Positions 1 through 12,316 of a DNA stretch of 64,000 bases are shown here, one piece after another. Source of the DNA: Streptomyces sp. SID8374 (GTDB lineage Bacteria > Actinomycetota > Actinomycetes > Streptomycetales > Streptomycetaceae). Position 1 is the first letter of the stretch, and every line of letters begins with the position of its first letter. A program made the position numbers and the translations under genes. The stretch is taken from the NCBI RefSeq assembly GCF_009865135.1, contig NZ_WWGH01000002.1, forward strand, positions 682,001 to 746,000, in the 5' to 3' direction. Under the pieces are notes generated by a model that was not told the origin of the DNA, did not search any database, and saw only the letters and a list, made by a program, of their open reading frames with translations.

Positions 1-356
1 GCAAGTACGAGTTCGTCGAGGGCACCGAGGAGCAGTACGACCTCACCACCCGCGCCATGGAGGACTCCTACCGGGCCTCCTACGCGGCCTACCAGGAGAT
101 GCTCGCAGCGGGCGTGGCCCGCGAGGTCGCCCGCGCGGTCCTCCCGGTCGGCCTCTTCTCGACGATGTACGCCACCTGCAACGCACGCTCCCTGATGCAC
201 TTCCTCGGGCTGCGCACCCAGCACGAGCTGGCGAAGGTCCCGTCCTTCCCGCAGCGCGAGATCGAGATGGTCGGCGAGCAGATGGAAGCCCACTGGGCGC
301 AGCTCATGCCGCTCACTCATGCGGCCTTCAACAAAAATGGACGAGTAGCCCCGTAA
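1..356 (+). CDS. thyX: Flavin-dependent thymidylate synthase ThyX, C-terminal part (5' end outside window)
   Basis: The open frame runs in from the left edge (frame starting at base 3) to TAA at 354-356, giving about 117 C-terminal residues. ThyX makes dTMP from dUMP using methylenetetrahydrofolate, FAD and NADPH. The stretch LPVGLFSTMYATCNARSLMH followed by FLGLRTQ is the conserved ThyX C-terminal block carrying the dUMP-contacting Arg of the NARSLMHFLxLR motif. The RHRxxS signature should lie upstream, outside the window. The next gene is dapA on the same strand, and the thyX-dapA order is usual in Streptomyces. A strong hairpin follows the stop, so thyX probably ends its own transcript. 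Confidence 0.93.
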   Translation, partial: KYEFVEGTEEQYDLTTRAMEDSYRASYAAYQEMLAAGVAREVARAVLPVGLFSTMYATCNARSLMHFLGLRTQHELAKVPSFPQREIEMVGEQMEAHWAQLMPLTHAAFNKNGRVAP

Positions 357-409
357 GCGGTGTCCGTATTGCGGCGTTTCGAGAAGTTCATCTAGGCTGA
401 TCAAACGGA

Positions 410-447
410 CCCGGCACTGCTTGAACCCCCGAGCAGGCAGTGCCGGG
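410..447 (+). terminator. Hairpin terminator after thyX
   Basis: An 11-bp perfect stem, CCCGGCACTGC (410-420) with GCAGTGCCGGG (437-447), and a 16-nt loop. It is followed by a pyrimidine-rich run (CTCCTCTTCCCC). A second tight inverted repeat, GTCCCCCC with GGGGGGAC, lies at 460-477. There is no long U tract, as is common for Streptomyces terminators. Confidence 0.6.
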
Positions 448-495
448 CTCCTCTTCCCCGTCCCCCCGAGGGGGGACCACGCGCTGAGCAGCGAG

Positions 496-501
496 TAGCG
501 T
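496..501 (+). promoter_or_regulatory. Candidate -10 of a leaderless dapA promoter
   Basis: TAGCGT ends 7 nt before the ATG at 509. There is no Shine-Dalgarno sequence upstream of that ATG. This TANNNT-N6/7-start spacing is what leaderless actinobacterial transcripts show. The -35 region is weak, so the call rests on the spacing. Confidence 0.35.
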
Positions 502-508
502 GTTACCC

Positions 509-1408
509 ATGGCTCCGATCTCCACTCCGCAGACCCCCTTCGGGCGGGTCCTCACCGCTATGGTCACGCCCTTCACGGCGGACGGCGCTCTCGACCTCGA
601 CGGCGCCCAGCGGCTCGCCGCCCATCTGGTGGACGCAGGCAACGACGGACTGATCGTCAACGGCACCACCGGTGAGTCCCCGACCACCAGTGACGCGGAG
701 AAGGACCAGCTCGTACGGGCGGTGCTCGAAGCGGTCGGAGACCGGGCGCACGTCGTCGCCGGCATCGGCACCAACGACACCCGGCACAGCGTCGACCTCG
801 CCCGCACCGCCGAGCGCACCGGCGCCCACGGCCTCCTCGCCGTCACGCCGTACTACAACAAGCCGCCGCAGGAAGGCCTCCTGCGCCACTTCACGGCCAT
901 CGCCGACTCCACCGGCCTGCCCGTGATGCTGTACGACATCCCCGGCCGCAGCGGGGTCCCGATCGACACGGAGACCCTCGTACGGCTGGCAGACCACCCG
1001 CGGATCGTCGCCAACAAGGACGCCAAGGGCGACCTGGGCCGCGCCAGCTGGGCCATCGCCCAGTCCGGCCTCGCCTGGTACTCCGGCGACGACATGCTCA
1101 ACCTGCCGCTCCTCTCGGTCGGCGCGGTCGGCTTCGTCTCCGTCGTCGGCCATGTCGTCACCCCGGACCTGCGGGCGCTGGTCGAGGCCCACCTGGGCGG
1201 CGACGTCCAGAAGGCCACGGAGATCCACCAGAAGCTGCTCCCGGTCTTCACCGGCATGTTCCGCACCCAGGGCGTGATCACCACCAAGGCCGCGCTGACG
1301 CTCCAGGGCCTCCCGGCCGGACCGCTGCGTCTGCCCCTGGTGGAGCTCACCGCACAGGAGACGGCCCAGCTCAAGATCGACCTGGCCGCCGGCGGGGTAC
1401 AGCTGTAA
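509..1408 (+). CDS. dapA: 4-hydroxy-tetrahydrodipicolinate synthase
   Basis: 299 aa. It condenses pyruvate with aspartate semialdehyde, the first committed step to diaminopimelate and lysine, in the cytosol. Visible family features are the N-terminal LTAMVTPF strand, NGTTGES (about 51-57), the Tyr of YDIPGRSG (Tyr142), and the Schiff-base Lys expected at Lys170 in VANKDAKGD. The length is normal for DapA. I chose ATG 509 over the in-frame GTG at 500 because MAPISTPQTPFGR fits the family N-terminus and the -10-like TAGCGT overlaps the GTG. Streptomyces often carries a second dapA; this copy sits beside thyX and rnj. Confidence 0.95.
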   Translation: MAPISTPQTPFGRVLTAMVTPFTADGALDLDGAQRLAAHLVDAGNDGLIVNGTTGESPTTSDAEKDQLVRAVLEAVGDRAHVVAGIGTNDTRHSVDLARTAERTGAHGLLAVTPYYNKPPQEGLLRHFTAIADSTGLPVMLYDIPGRSGVPIDTETLVRLADHPRIVANKDAKGDLGRASWAIAQSGLAWYSGDDMLNLPLLSVGAVGFVSVVGHVVTPDLRALVEAHLGGDVQKATEIHQKLLPVFTGMFRTQGVITTKAALTLQGLPAGPLRLPLVELTAQETAQLKIDLAAGGVQL

Positions 1409-1497
1409 CCACAGACTTCACAACTGAATGAAGAAGACGAGCGAGGCACCTCGCGAAGAGCACGACCCAAGACAACAGCAAGTGCACGAATGACATG

Positions 1498-1528
1498 CGC
1501 GCCACGTGCCTCAGCGGTACGTGGCGCG
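1498..1528 (+). promoter_or_regulatory. Stem-loop in the 5' untranslated region of rnj
   Basis: CGCGCCACGT (1498-1507) pairs with ACGTGGCGCG (1519-1528) around an 11-nt loop. It ends 7 nt before the AAGGAG ribosome-binding site (1536-1541). A smaller perfect stem, GCGAGG-CA-CCTCGC, lies at 1441-1454. The position immediately 5' of the ribosome-binding site of a ribonuclease gene suggests control of its own mRNA; that role is inference. Confidence 0.5.
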
Positions 1529-1547
1529 TGTGGTTAAGGAGAGTCTT

Positions 1548-3233
1548 TTGAGCCATCCGCACCCTGAACTCGGTACCCCCCCGAAGCTCCCGAAGGGCGC
1601 CCTGCGGGTCACCCCGCTCGGCGGCCTGGGCGAGATCGGCCGCAACATGACGGTCTTCGAGTACGGCGGCCGCCTGCTCATCGTCGACTGCGGCGTCCTC
1701 TTCCCCGAGGAGGAGCAGCCCGGCATCGACCTGATCCTGCCGGACTTCACCACCATCCGGGACCGCCTGGACGACATCGAGGGCATCGTCCTCACGCACG
1801 GCCACGAGGACCACATCGGCGGCGTGCCCTACCTGCTGCGCCTGAAGCCGGACATCCCGCTCATCGGCTCGAAGCTGACCCTCGCGCTCATCGAGGCGAA
1901 GCTCCAGGAGCACCGCATCCGCCCGTACACCCTCGAAGTCACCGAGGGCCAGCGCGAGCGCATCGGCGTCTTCGACTGCGAGTTCATCGCGGTCAACCAC
2001 TCCATCCCGGACGCCCTCGCGGTCGCCATCCGCACCCCCGCGGGCATGGCCGTGGCCACCGGTGACTTCAAGATGGACCAGCTCCCGCTGGACGGCCGGC
2101 TCACCGACCTCCACGCGTTCGCGCGTCTGAGCGAGGAGGGCATCGACCTCCTCCTCTCGGACTCCACGAACGCCGAGGTCCCCGGCTTCGTACCGCCCGA
2201 GCGCGACATCTCCAACGTCCTGCGCACGGTCTTCGCCAACGCCCAGAAGCGCATCATCGTGGCGAGCTTCGCCAGCCATGTGCACCGCATCCAGCAGATC
2301 CTGGACGCCGCCCACGAGTACGGCCGCCGTGTCGCCTTCGTCGGCCGCTCCATGGTCCGCAACATGGGCATCGCCCGTGACCTCGGCTACCTCAAGGTCC
2401 CCGCGGGCCTGGTCGTCGACGTGAAGACCCTCGACGACCTCCCGGACGACGAGGTCGTGCTGGTCTGCACGGGCTCGCAGGGCGAGCCGATGGCCGCCCT
2501 CTCCCGGATGGCCAACCGCGACCACCAGATCCGGATCGTTCCCGGCGACACGGTGATCCTGGCGTCGTCCCTCATCCCCGGCAACGAGAACGCGGTCTAC
2601 CGCGTGATCAACGGCCTGACCCGCTGGGGCGCCAACGTCGTCCACAAGGGCAACGCCAAGGTCCACGTCTCGGGCCACGCCTCGGCCGGCGAGCTGCTGT
2701 ACTTCTACAACATCTGCAAGCCCAAGAACCTGATGCCGGTCCACGGCGAATGGCGCCACCTGCGGGCCAACGCCGAGCTGGGAGCCCTCACGGGCGTGCC
2801 CAAGGACCACATCGTCATCGCCGAGGACGGCGTGGTCGTCGACCTGATCGACGGCAAGGCCAAGATCGTCGGCAAGGTCCAGGCCGGTTACGTGTACGTC
2901 GACGGCCTCTCCGTCGGCGACGTCACCGAGACCTCCCTGAAGGACCGCCGCATCCTCGGCGACGAGGGCATCATCTCGGTCTTCATCGTGGTCGACAGCT
3001 CCTCCGGCAAGATCGTGGGCGGCCCCCACATCCAGGCCCGGGGCTCCGGTATCGACGACAACGCGTTCGTCGGCGTCACCCCGAAGATCCAGGAAGCCCT
3101 GGACAAGTCGGCCCAGGACGGCGTGATGGAGCCCCACCAGCTCCAGCAGATGGTCCGCCGCGTCGTCGGCAAGTGGGTCTCCGACACCTACCGCCGACGC
3201 CCGATGATCCTCCCGGTCGTCGTCGAGGTCTGA
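1548..3233 (+). CDS. rnj: Ribonuclease J
   Basis: 561 aa metallo-beta-lactamase/beta-CASP ribonuclease with 5'-3' exonuclease and endonuclease activity in RNA decay and rRNA maturation. The metal-binding HxHxDH motif reads HGHEDH at residues 84-89. GDFKMDQLPLD, the beta-CASP region with FASHVHRIQQ, and GHASAGELLYFYN follow, and the C-terminal domain ends in RRRPMILPVVVEV. The TTG start at 1548 has a good AAGGAG site 6 nt upstream; the in-frame GTG at 1506 has none. The gene follows dapA as in other streptomycetes and is closed by a large hairpin. Confidence 0.95.
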   Translation: MSHPHPELGTPPKLPKGALRVTPLGGLGEIGRNMTVFEYGGRLLIVDCGVLFPEEEQPGIDLILPDFTTIRDRLDDIEGIVLTHGHEDHIGGVPYLLRLKPDIPLIGSKLTLALIEAKLQEHRIRPYTLEVTEGQRERIGVFDCEFIAVNHSIPDALAVAIRTPAGMAVATGDFKMDQLPLDGRLTDLHAFARLSEEGIDLLLSDSTNAEVPGFVPPERDISNVLRTVFANAQKRIIVASFASHVHRIQQILDAAHEYGRRVAFVGRSMVRNMGIARDLGYLKVPAGLVVDVKTLDDLPDDEVVLVCTGSQGEPMAALSRMANRDHQIRIVPGDTVILASSLIPGNENAVYRVINGLTRWGANVVHKGNAKVHVSGHASAGELLYFYNICKPKNLMPVHGEWRHLRANAELGALTGVPKDHIVIAEDGVVVDLIDGKAKIVGKVQAGYVYVDGLSVGDVTETSLKDRRILGDEGIISVFIVVDSSSGKIVGGPHIQARGSGIDDNAFVGVTPKIQEALDKSAQDGVMEPHQLQQMVRRVVGKWVSDTYRRRPMILPVVVEV

Positions 3234-3248
3234 CCCCTCTGACCAGCG

Positions 3249-3300
3249 CGTACGGGAGCGGGGCCCCTCGATTTGCATCGGGGCGCCCCGCTCCAGTACG
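3249..3300 (+). terminator. Large hairpin terminator after rnj
   Basis: An almost fully paired 52-nt structure. The outer CGTAC/GTACG pairs, the core is GGAGCGGGGC (3255-3264) with GCCCCGCTCC (3285-3294), and the inner CGAT/ATCG pairs around a TTGC tetraloop. It separates rnj from the rRNA leader. Confidence 0.65.
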
Positions 3301-3877
3301 TTTACGGCTCCGCCCGACCGGGAAGCACCGCGCGCACTCGTGCGCCGGGGACAACCTGGATGGGGGCGGGAATTCCGACTCAGAATCTCTGATAAAGTCG
3401 GATCCGCCGAAAGGCAAGGCCACTCCACAGGCCACCGGAAATCAAATTCGGACCGGAAACGGAACGAAAAAGAGTCTGGTAAAGTTGGAACCGCCGGAAA
3501 GGAAACACGCGAAAGCGAAGAACCTCGAAAGCACCCCGCTTCGACCGGGAATCGGACACGAAAGAGTCTGATAAAGTCGGAAACGCAAGACAAGAAACAA
3601 AAACGAAGGGAAGCGCCCGGAGGGCCCCGGTGAGACGGGACCGAAGGAAGCGTCCGTTCCTTGAGAACTCAACAGCGTGCCAAAAGTCAACGCCAGATAT
3701 GTTGATACCCCGGCCTGCACCTGGTGCAGGTTGGTGGTTCCTTTGAAAGTCCTGCACCGGGTCGCTTCGGCGGCACACGGGCAGGCAATTACACAGCGAG
3801 GACGCTGTGAACAACGGGTCTTATTCCGACCGGTTTGTTCCGCTCTCGTGTGTGTGCACCCGATTACGGGTAAACAT
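3301..3877 (+). promoter_or_regulatory. rRNA operon promoter and leader region with three repeated -10-like elements
   Basis: No gene lies here. A 15-nt element, TCTGATAAAGTCGGA, occurs at 3388-3402 and 3567-3581, with a variant TCTGGTAAAGTTGGA at 3475-3489. The copies are about 90 bp apart in A-rich flanks. TAAAGT is a reasonable -10 match, but I see no convincing -35 hexamers. This fits the multiple tandem promoters known for Streptomyces rrn operons. Downstream, CTTGAGAACTC at 3660-3670 recurs as CTTGAGAACT in the 16S-23S spacer at 5677-5686, probably a processing or antitermination element. A small stem, CCTGCAC/GTGCAGG, lies at 3714-3730. Confidence 0.6.
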
Positions 3878-8832
<4,955 letters not shown>

Positions 8833-8911
8833 TCAGTTGCTCGCGTCCACTGTGTTAGTTCTGAAATAACGAACGGCCGTGTTTTCATCCGGTGTTGGTT
8901 AATTTCATAGT

Positions 8912-9030
8912 GTTTCGGTGGTCATTGCGTTAGGGAAACGCCCGGTTACATTCCGAACCCGGAAGCTAAGCCTTTCAGCGCCGATGGTACTGCAGGGGGG
9001 ACCCTGTGGGAGAGTAGGACGCCGCCGAAC
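8912..9030 (+). rRNA. rrf: 5S ribosomal RNA
   Basis: About 119 nt, from GTTTCGGTGGTCAT to CGCCGCCGAAC. The two ends form the terminal helix with one bulged U. The internal CCGAACCCGGAAGCTAAG block is typical of bacterial 5S. It lies about 80 nt after the 23S end. Confidence 0.94.
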
Positions 9031-9042
9031 AATTTTTCCGGG

Positions 9043-9072
9043 AAAGCCCCGCACCGTATGGTGCGGGGCTTT
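9043..9072 (+). terminator. Rho-independent terminator of the rrn operon
   Basis: A 13-bp perfect stem, AAAGCCCCGCACC with GGTGCGGGGCTTT, and a GTAT loop. TTCTG follows on the 3' side. It starts 13 nt after the 5S gene. Confidence 0.9.
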
Positions 9073-9156
9073 TCTGCGTTCCAGGATCAGGCGCAGACCC
9101 CTTCCCTCCGGCCGGCGGCAGGGCCCGCAGGCCCGCAAAACTCGTGCCGACCGCGA

Positions 9157-9186
9157 TTATGCGCATCCCCGGATCCCGTGTATGGT
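9157..9186 (+). promoter_or_regulatory. Possible tRNA-Thr promoter
   Basis: TTATGC (9157-9162) and TATGGT (9181-9186) with an 18-bp spacer, 26 nt upstream of the tRNA. The -10 is a fair match to the vegetative consensus and the -35 is partial. Confidence 0.4.
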
Positions 9187-9212
9187 TTACCTCGTTGCCA
9201 CAGCGCAGCGAG

Positions 9213-9285
9213 GCCCCAATAGCTCAGTCGGTAGAGCGTCTCCATGGTAAGGAGAAGGTCTGCGGTTCGATTCCGCATTGGGGCT
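9213..9285 (+). tRNA. tRNA-Thr (anticodon GGU)
   Basis: A complete 73-nt cloverleaf. The acceptor stem is GCCCCAA/TTGGGGC, the D arm AGCTCAGTCGGTAGAGC, and the anticodon stem TCTCC/GGAGA with loop ATGGTAA, giving anticodon GGT, which reads ACC. The T arm is TGCGGTTCGATTCCGCA. The 3' CCA is not encoded (TCA follows), which is usual for many Streptomyces tRNAs. It is transcribed separately from the rrn operon. Confidence 0.96.
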
Positions 9286-9295
9286 CAGAAAGAAA

Positions 9296-9330
9296 GCGAA
9301 AGGCCCCCGCCACTGGCGGGGGCCTTTCGC
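9296..9330. terminator. Bidirectional terminator between tRNA-Thr and osaC
   Basis: A perfect 16-bp stem, GCGAAAGGCCCCCGCC with its complement ending GGGGGCCTTTCGC, and a 3-nt ACT loop. A on the left arm and T on the right arm make it work in either direction. It sits between the tRNA (plus strand) and the osaC stop (minus strand). Confidence 0.88.
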
Positions 9331-9345
9331 GTTTGTGGCCTCACA

Positions 9346-11973
9346 TCAGACGTGGGACGGCTCCGGGACGCGCATCGCCAGGATGGCCATGTCGTCCGAG
9401 GCGGGCTCCGCCGCGAAGCGCTCCACGGCCCGCAGGATGCGTGCGGCGACCGCTCCGGCCGTCAGGCCCGTACAGGTCGACAGGACCTCCGCCAGGCCGT
9501 CGTCGCCGAGCATGCGGGTGCCCTCGCGGCGTTCGGTGACGCCGTCGGTGACGCAGAGGAGGACGTCGCCCGGGTTCAGGGTGACCTCCTGCTCGTACAG
9601 CTCCAGGTCCTCCAGGACGCCGAGCAGGGGCTGCGGTTCGGCCGCCGACTCCACCGAGCCGTCCTGGCGCAGGCGCAGCGGGAGCGGGTGGCCGGCGCAG
9701 ACCACCTTCAGGAGGGCGCTGCCGTCCTCCTGGGGCCACAGCTCGCCGTACAGGAGGGTCAGGAAGCGGCTGCGGGCGCCCTCGTCGAGGATGGCCGCGT
9801 TGAGGCGCTCCAGGACCGCGGGGCCGGTGAACCCCTCCTTGGCGAGCAGGCGCAGGGCGTGGCGGGCCAGGCCGGTGACGGCGGCCGCCTCCGGGCCCGT
9901 ACCGCAGACGTCGCCGATGGCGAAGCCGTACGCGCCGTCGTGGATCGGGAAGACGTCGTAGAAGTCGCCGCCGACCTCGTTGCCCTCGCCCGCGGCGCGG
10001 TAGATGACCTCGATCTCGACGTTCGGGACGTCGGGGAGGCCCGGGGGCAGCAGGCTGCGCTGGAGGGACTGGCTGATCGCCATGCGCTCCGAGTACAGGC
10101 GCGCGTTGTCCAGGGCCAGGGCGGCCCGGCGGGAGAGGTCCTCGGCCAGTTCCAGGATCTCCTGGCGGAAGTGGTCGTCCGAGGGCTTCCCGAGCGTCAG
10201 CATGCCGATCACGCGGTTGCGGGCGACCAGCGGCAGGACCACGGTCTCCCCGCCGACCGCCTGGGCCGTGGCGAGGATGGTGCGGGTGGCCGTGGACATG
10301 CTCAGCGGCGCATCGTGGTCCAGGCTGCGGGTGGAGGTGGACAGCGCCGCCCGGTGGCCGGCCTCCGAAGGGGCGGCCCAGATGCGGGCGCCCGGTGTCG
10401 GGACCGGGTCGGGCGGGGCGATCTTGGAGAGCAGGGCCTTGAGGCCGTCGATGAGGTCCTCGTCCTCGTGGAGCACGTACGAGAGGTACGGGTCCGAGGA
10501 CTGGTCCGCGATCGTGTAGACCGCGCACCAGGTGGCGAGGGTCGGGACCGTCATCTGGGCCATCAGCGCCAGGGTCTGGTCGCGGTCGAGGGTGCCGGCC
10601 AGCAGGTCGGAGGCCTCCACCAGGAAGGAGAGCGAGCCGCGGCGGAGCCGTTCCAGCTCGCCGAGGCGTGCGGACTCCACGGCCAGGGCGATGCGGTCGG
10701 CGGCGAACTGGAGGCGCAGGGCCTCCTCGTTCGAGTAGCGGCCCGGGGCCTCGGCCGCGACGCCCAGGGAGCCGGTGAGGCGTCCCTCGACCTTCAGCGG
10801 GACCGTGACGACCGAGCGCATCCCGGTGTCGGTGAGCAGGGGGACGGCGCCGGGGACGGCGGTCAGGTCCTCATGGACCGCGGGCATCCGGGCGGAGCCG
10901 TAGCGTCCCGTTCCGGCTTCGACGGGGACTCTCGCGAAGCGCTGGCGGGCCGAGGGGAGGCCCGTCGTGGCGCGGACCTCCAGCTCCGTCTCGTCGTCGG
11001 TGGCGAGGAGGAGGAACGCGGAGTCCGCGTCCAGCATGTCGCGGGCCCGCTCCACCGTCCGCTGGAGCAGGCCGTCCAGGTCGTCGGGGGCGGGAGAGCC
11101 GATGAAGACCTCGAACGGGTCCGTGGAGCGGTTCTCGGAGGCGGAGTCGGAGACCGGGGCGCGGACCGGGGACTGGAGGACCGCGCGTTCGTAGTCGCGG
11201 ACGAGGAGGCAGACCGTGGACGGTTCGCCGTCGGTGTCGCGGACCCGCAGGTGTGAGGCGTAGACGGGGGTGACGCGGCCGTCGGCGCAGCGGATCCCGT
11301 AGCTGCCCTCCCAGCGGGAGAGCCGGAGCGCGTCGGCGATGCCGGTGTTGGTGCCGGGGGTGTGCGGCCAGGCCACGAAGTCGGTGAGCTGCTTGCCGGC
11401 GACCTGGTCCGCCGCGTGCCCGAAGAGGAAGGCCGCGTCGTCGTTCCACGCGGCGATCGACCCGGAGTGGTCGATCTGGACGACGGCGACCCGTACGCGC
11501 TGGTCCGCGACGGGCAGCAGCGGGGTCGGCAGGAGCGGTCCGGCGGAGCGGATGCCGACCGGGCGCTCGGGGAGGTCCAGCTGGAACCAGACATGTTTGC
11601 GGGTGGGGGTGTACTCGACGCCCCAGCGGGATGCGAGGGCGGCGCAGAGCAGCAGGCCGCGGCCGTTCTCGCGGTCCGGGGAGCCGAAGTCGAGGCCACT
11701 GCTCTGGAGCGGGACCTCACGCTCCGGGTAGTGGTCGGCGACCTCGACGCGTACGCCGTCCTCGGTACGGAGGCAGAGCACGTCGGCCGCCGTTCCCGCG
11801 TGGACCACGGCGTTGGTGACGAGCTCGCTGGTGAGGACGACGGCGTCGTCGACGACATCGTTGTACCCCCACCCCTGGAGGGTGTCCCGGACAAAGGCGC
11901 GGGCGGTCGCGACCGAGCGCCCGACCGGTTCGAAGGTGGCGGCCGCGCGCGCGGTGATCACAGCACTCCCCAT
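9346..11973 (-). CDS. osaC: OsaC, multidomain SigB regulator (anti-sigma kinase-like, PAS, GAF, PP2C phosphatase)
   Basis: 875 aa, cytosolic. The N-terminal ~140 residues are an RsbW-like HATPase with the N box ELVTNAVVHAG and ENGRGLLLCAAL. A PAS domain follows (about 155-265), then two GAF-like regions (about 290-620), then a SpoIIE/PP2C serine phosphatase with GGDFYDVF, GDVCGTGPEAA and the terminal SDDMAILAMR metal site. In S. coelicolor the orthologue is reported to modulate SigB during recovery from osmotic stress. Divergent from osaA with a 343-bp gap. I chose ATG 11973 because the HATPase begins just after it and the open frame upstream runs antisense through osaA. Confidence 0.92.
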   Translation of the reverse strand: MGSAVITARAAATFEPVGRSVATARAFVRDTLQGWGYNDVVDDAVVLTSELVTNAVVHAGTAADVLCLRTEDGVRVEVADHYPEREVPLQSSGLDFGSPDRENGRGLLLCAALASRWGVEYTPTRKHVWFQLDLPERPVGIRSAGPLLPTPLLPVADQRVRVAVVQIDHSGSIAAWNDDAAFLFGHAADQVAGKQLTDFVAWPHTPGTNTGIADALRLSRWEGSYGIRCADGRVTPVYASHLRVRDTDGEPSTVCLLVRDYERAVLQSPVRAPVSDSASENRSTDPFEVFIGSPAPDDLDGLLQRTVERARDMLDADSAFLLLATDDETELEVRATTGLPSARQRFARVPVEAGTGRYGSARMPAVHEDLTAVPGAVPLLTDTGMRSVVTVPLKVEGRLTGSLGVAAEAPGRYSNEEALRLQFAADRIALAVESARLGELERLRRGSLSFLVEASDLLAGTLDRDQTLALMAQMTVPTLATWCAVYTIADQSSDPYLSYVLHEDEDLIDGLKALLSKIAPPDPVPTPGARIWAAPSEAGHRAALSTSTRSLDHDAPLSMSTATRTILATAQAVGGETVVLPLVARNRVIGMLTLGKPSDDHFRQEILELAEDLSRRAALALDNARLYSERMAISQSLQRSLLPPGLPDVPNVEIEVIYRAAGEGNEVGGDFYDVFPIHDGAYGFAIGDVCGTGPEAAAVTGLARHALRLLAKEGFTGPAVLERLNAAILDEGARSRFLTLLYGELWPQEDGSALLKVVCAGHPLPLRLRQDGSVESAAEPQPLLGVLEDLELYEQEVTLNPGDVLLCVTDGVTERREGTRMLGDDGLAEVLSTCTGLTAGAVAARILRAVERFAAEPASDDMAILAMRVPEPSHV

Positions 11974-12316
11974 ATTGGTGTCTCGTCGCTTCCCCGAGTC
12001 CTGTGCCCGTTTCTCGCCGCTTCGATTCGCTTGCCAGGCTAGACGTTCGGCAAGGGTGCCGGGTACACGAGGGCCGAGATCGGGACAGGACGCCGCAGGA
12101 GTCGTGCGCGGGCGCACGAGTATGTCCGCCGGTGGGAGTGAGGGGGTGCAACCGGGGGAGGTTGCCCGCCGACCTGTTCCGGCCTGGTACGTTGCAACGA
12201 TTTGACGTCCGCCCGGTCGCCCGTTGACGGTGTGCTGTGGCGGTGGTCCAAAGTGGAACTGGGCAAGCTTCCGGATAGGCCCGAGCGAAACGGTCAACCC
12301 CTGCGGGAGGGACACG
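11974..12316. other. Divergent osaC-osaA intergenic region
   Basis: 343 bp with no gene. It must hold promoters for both genes. Two TTGACG hexamers lie 22 bp apart at 12202-12207 and 12224-12229, facing osaA; neither has a clear -10 at 17 bp. A GGGTAC at 12061-12066 resembles the SigB -10 but lacks a GNNT at the right distance. The osaA ribosome-binding site GGGAGG lies at 12305-12310. Confidence 0.5.

Noticed and set aside
9244..11256. Long plus-strand frame starting in tRNA-Thr and running antisense to osaC
   Set aside because: It starts inside a tRNA and is low-complexity; osaC on the other strand has four recognisable domains.
12061..12066. GGGTAC as a SigB -10 near osaA/osaC
   Set aside because: No GNNT element 14-16 nt upstream on the same strand.
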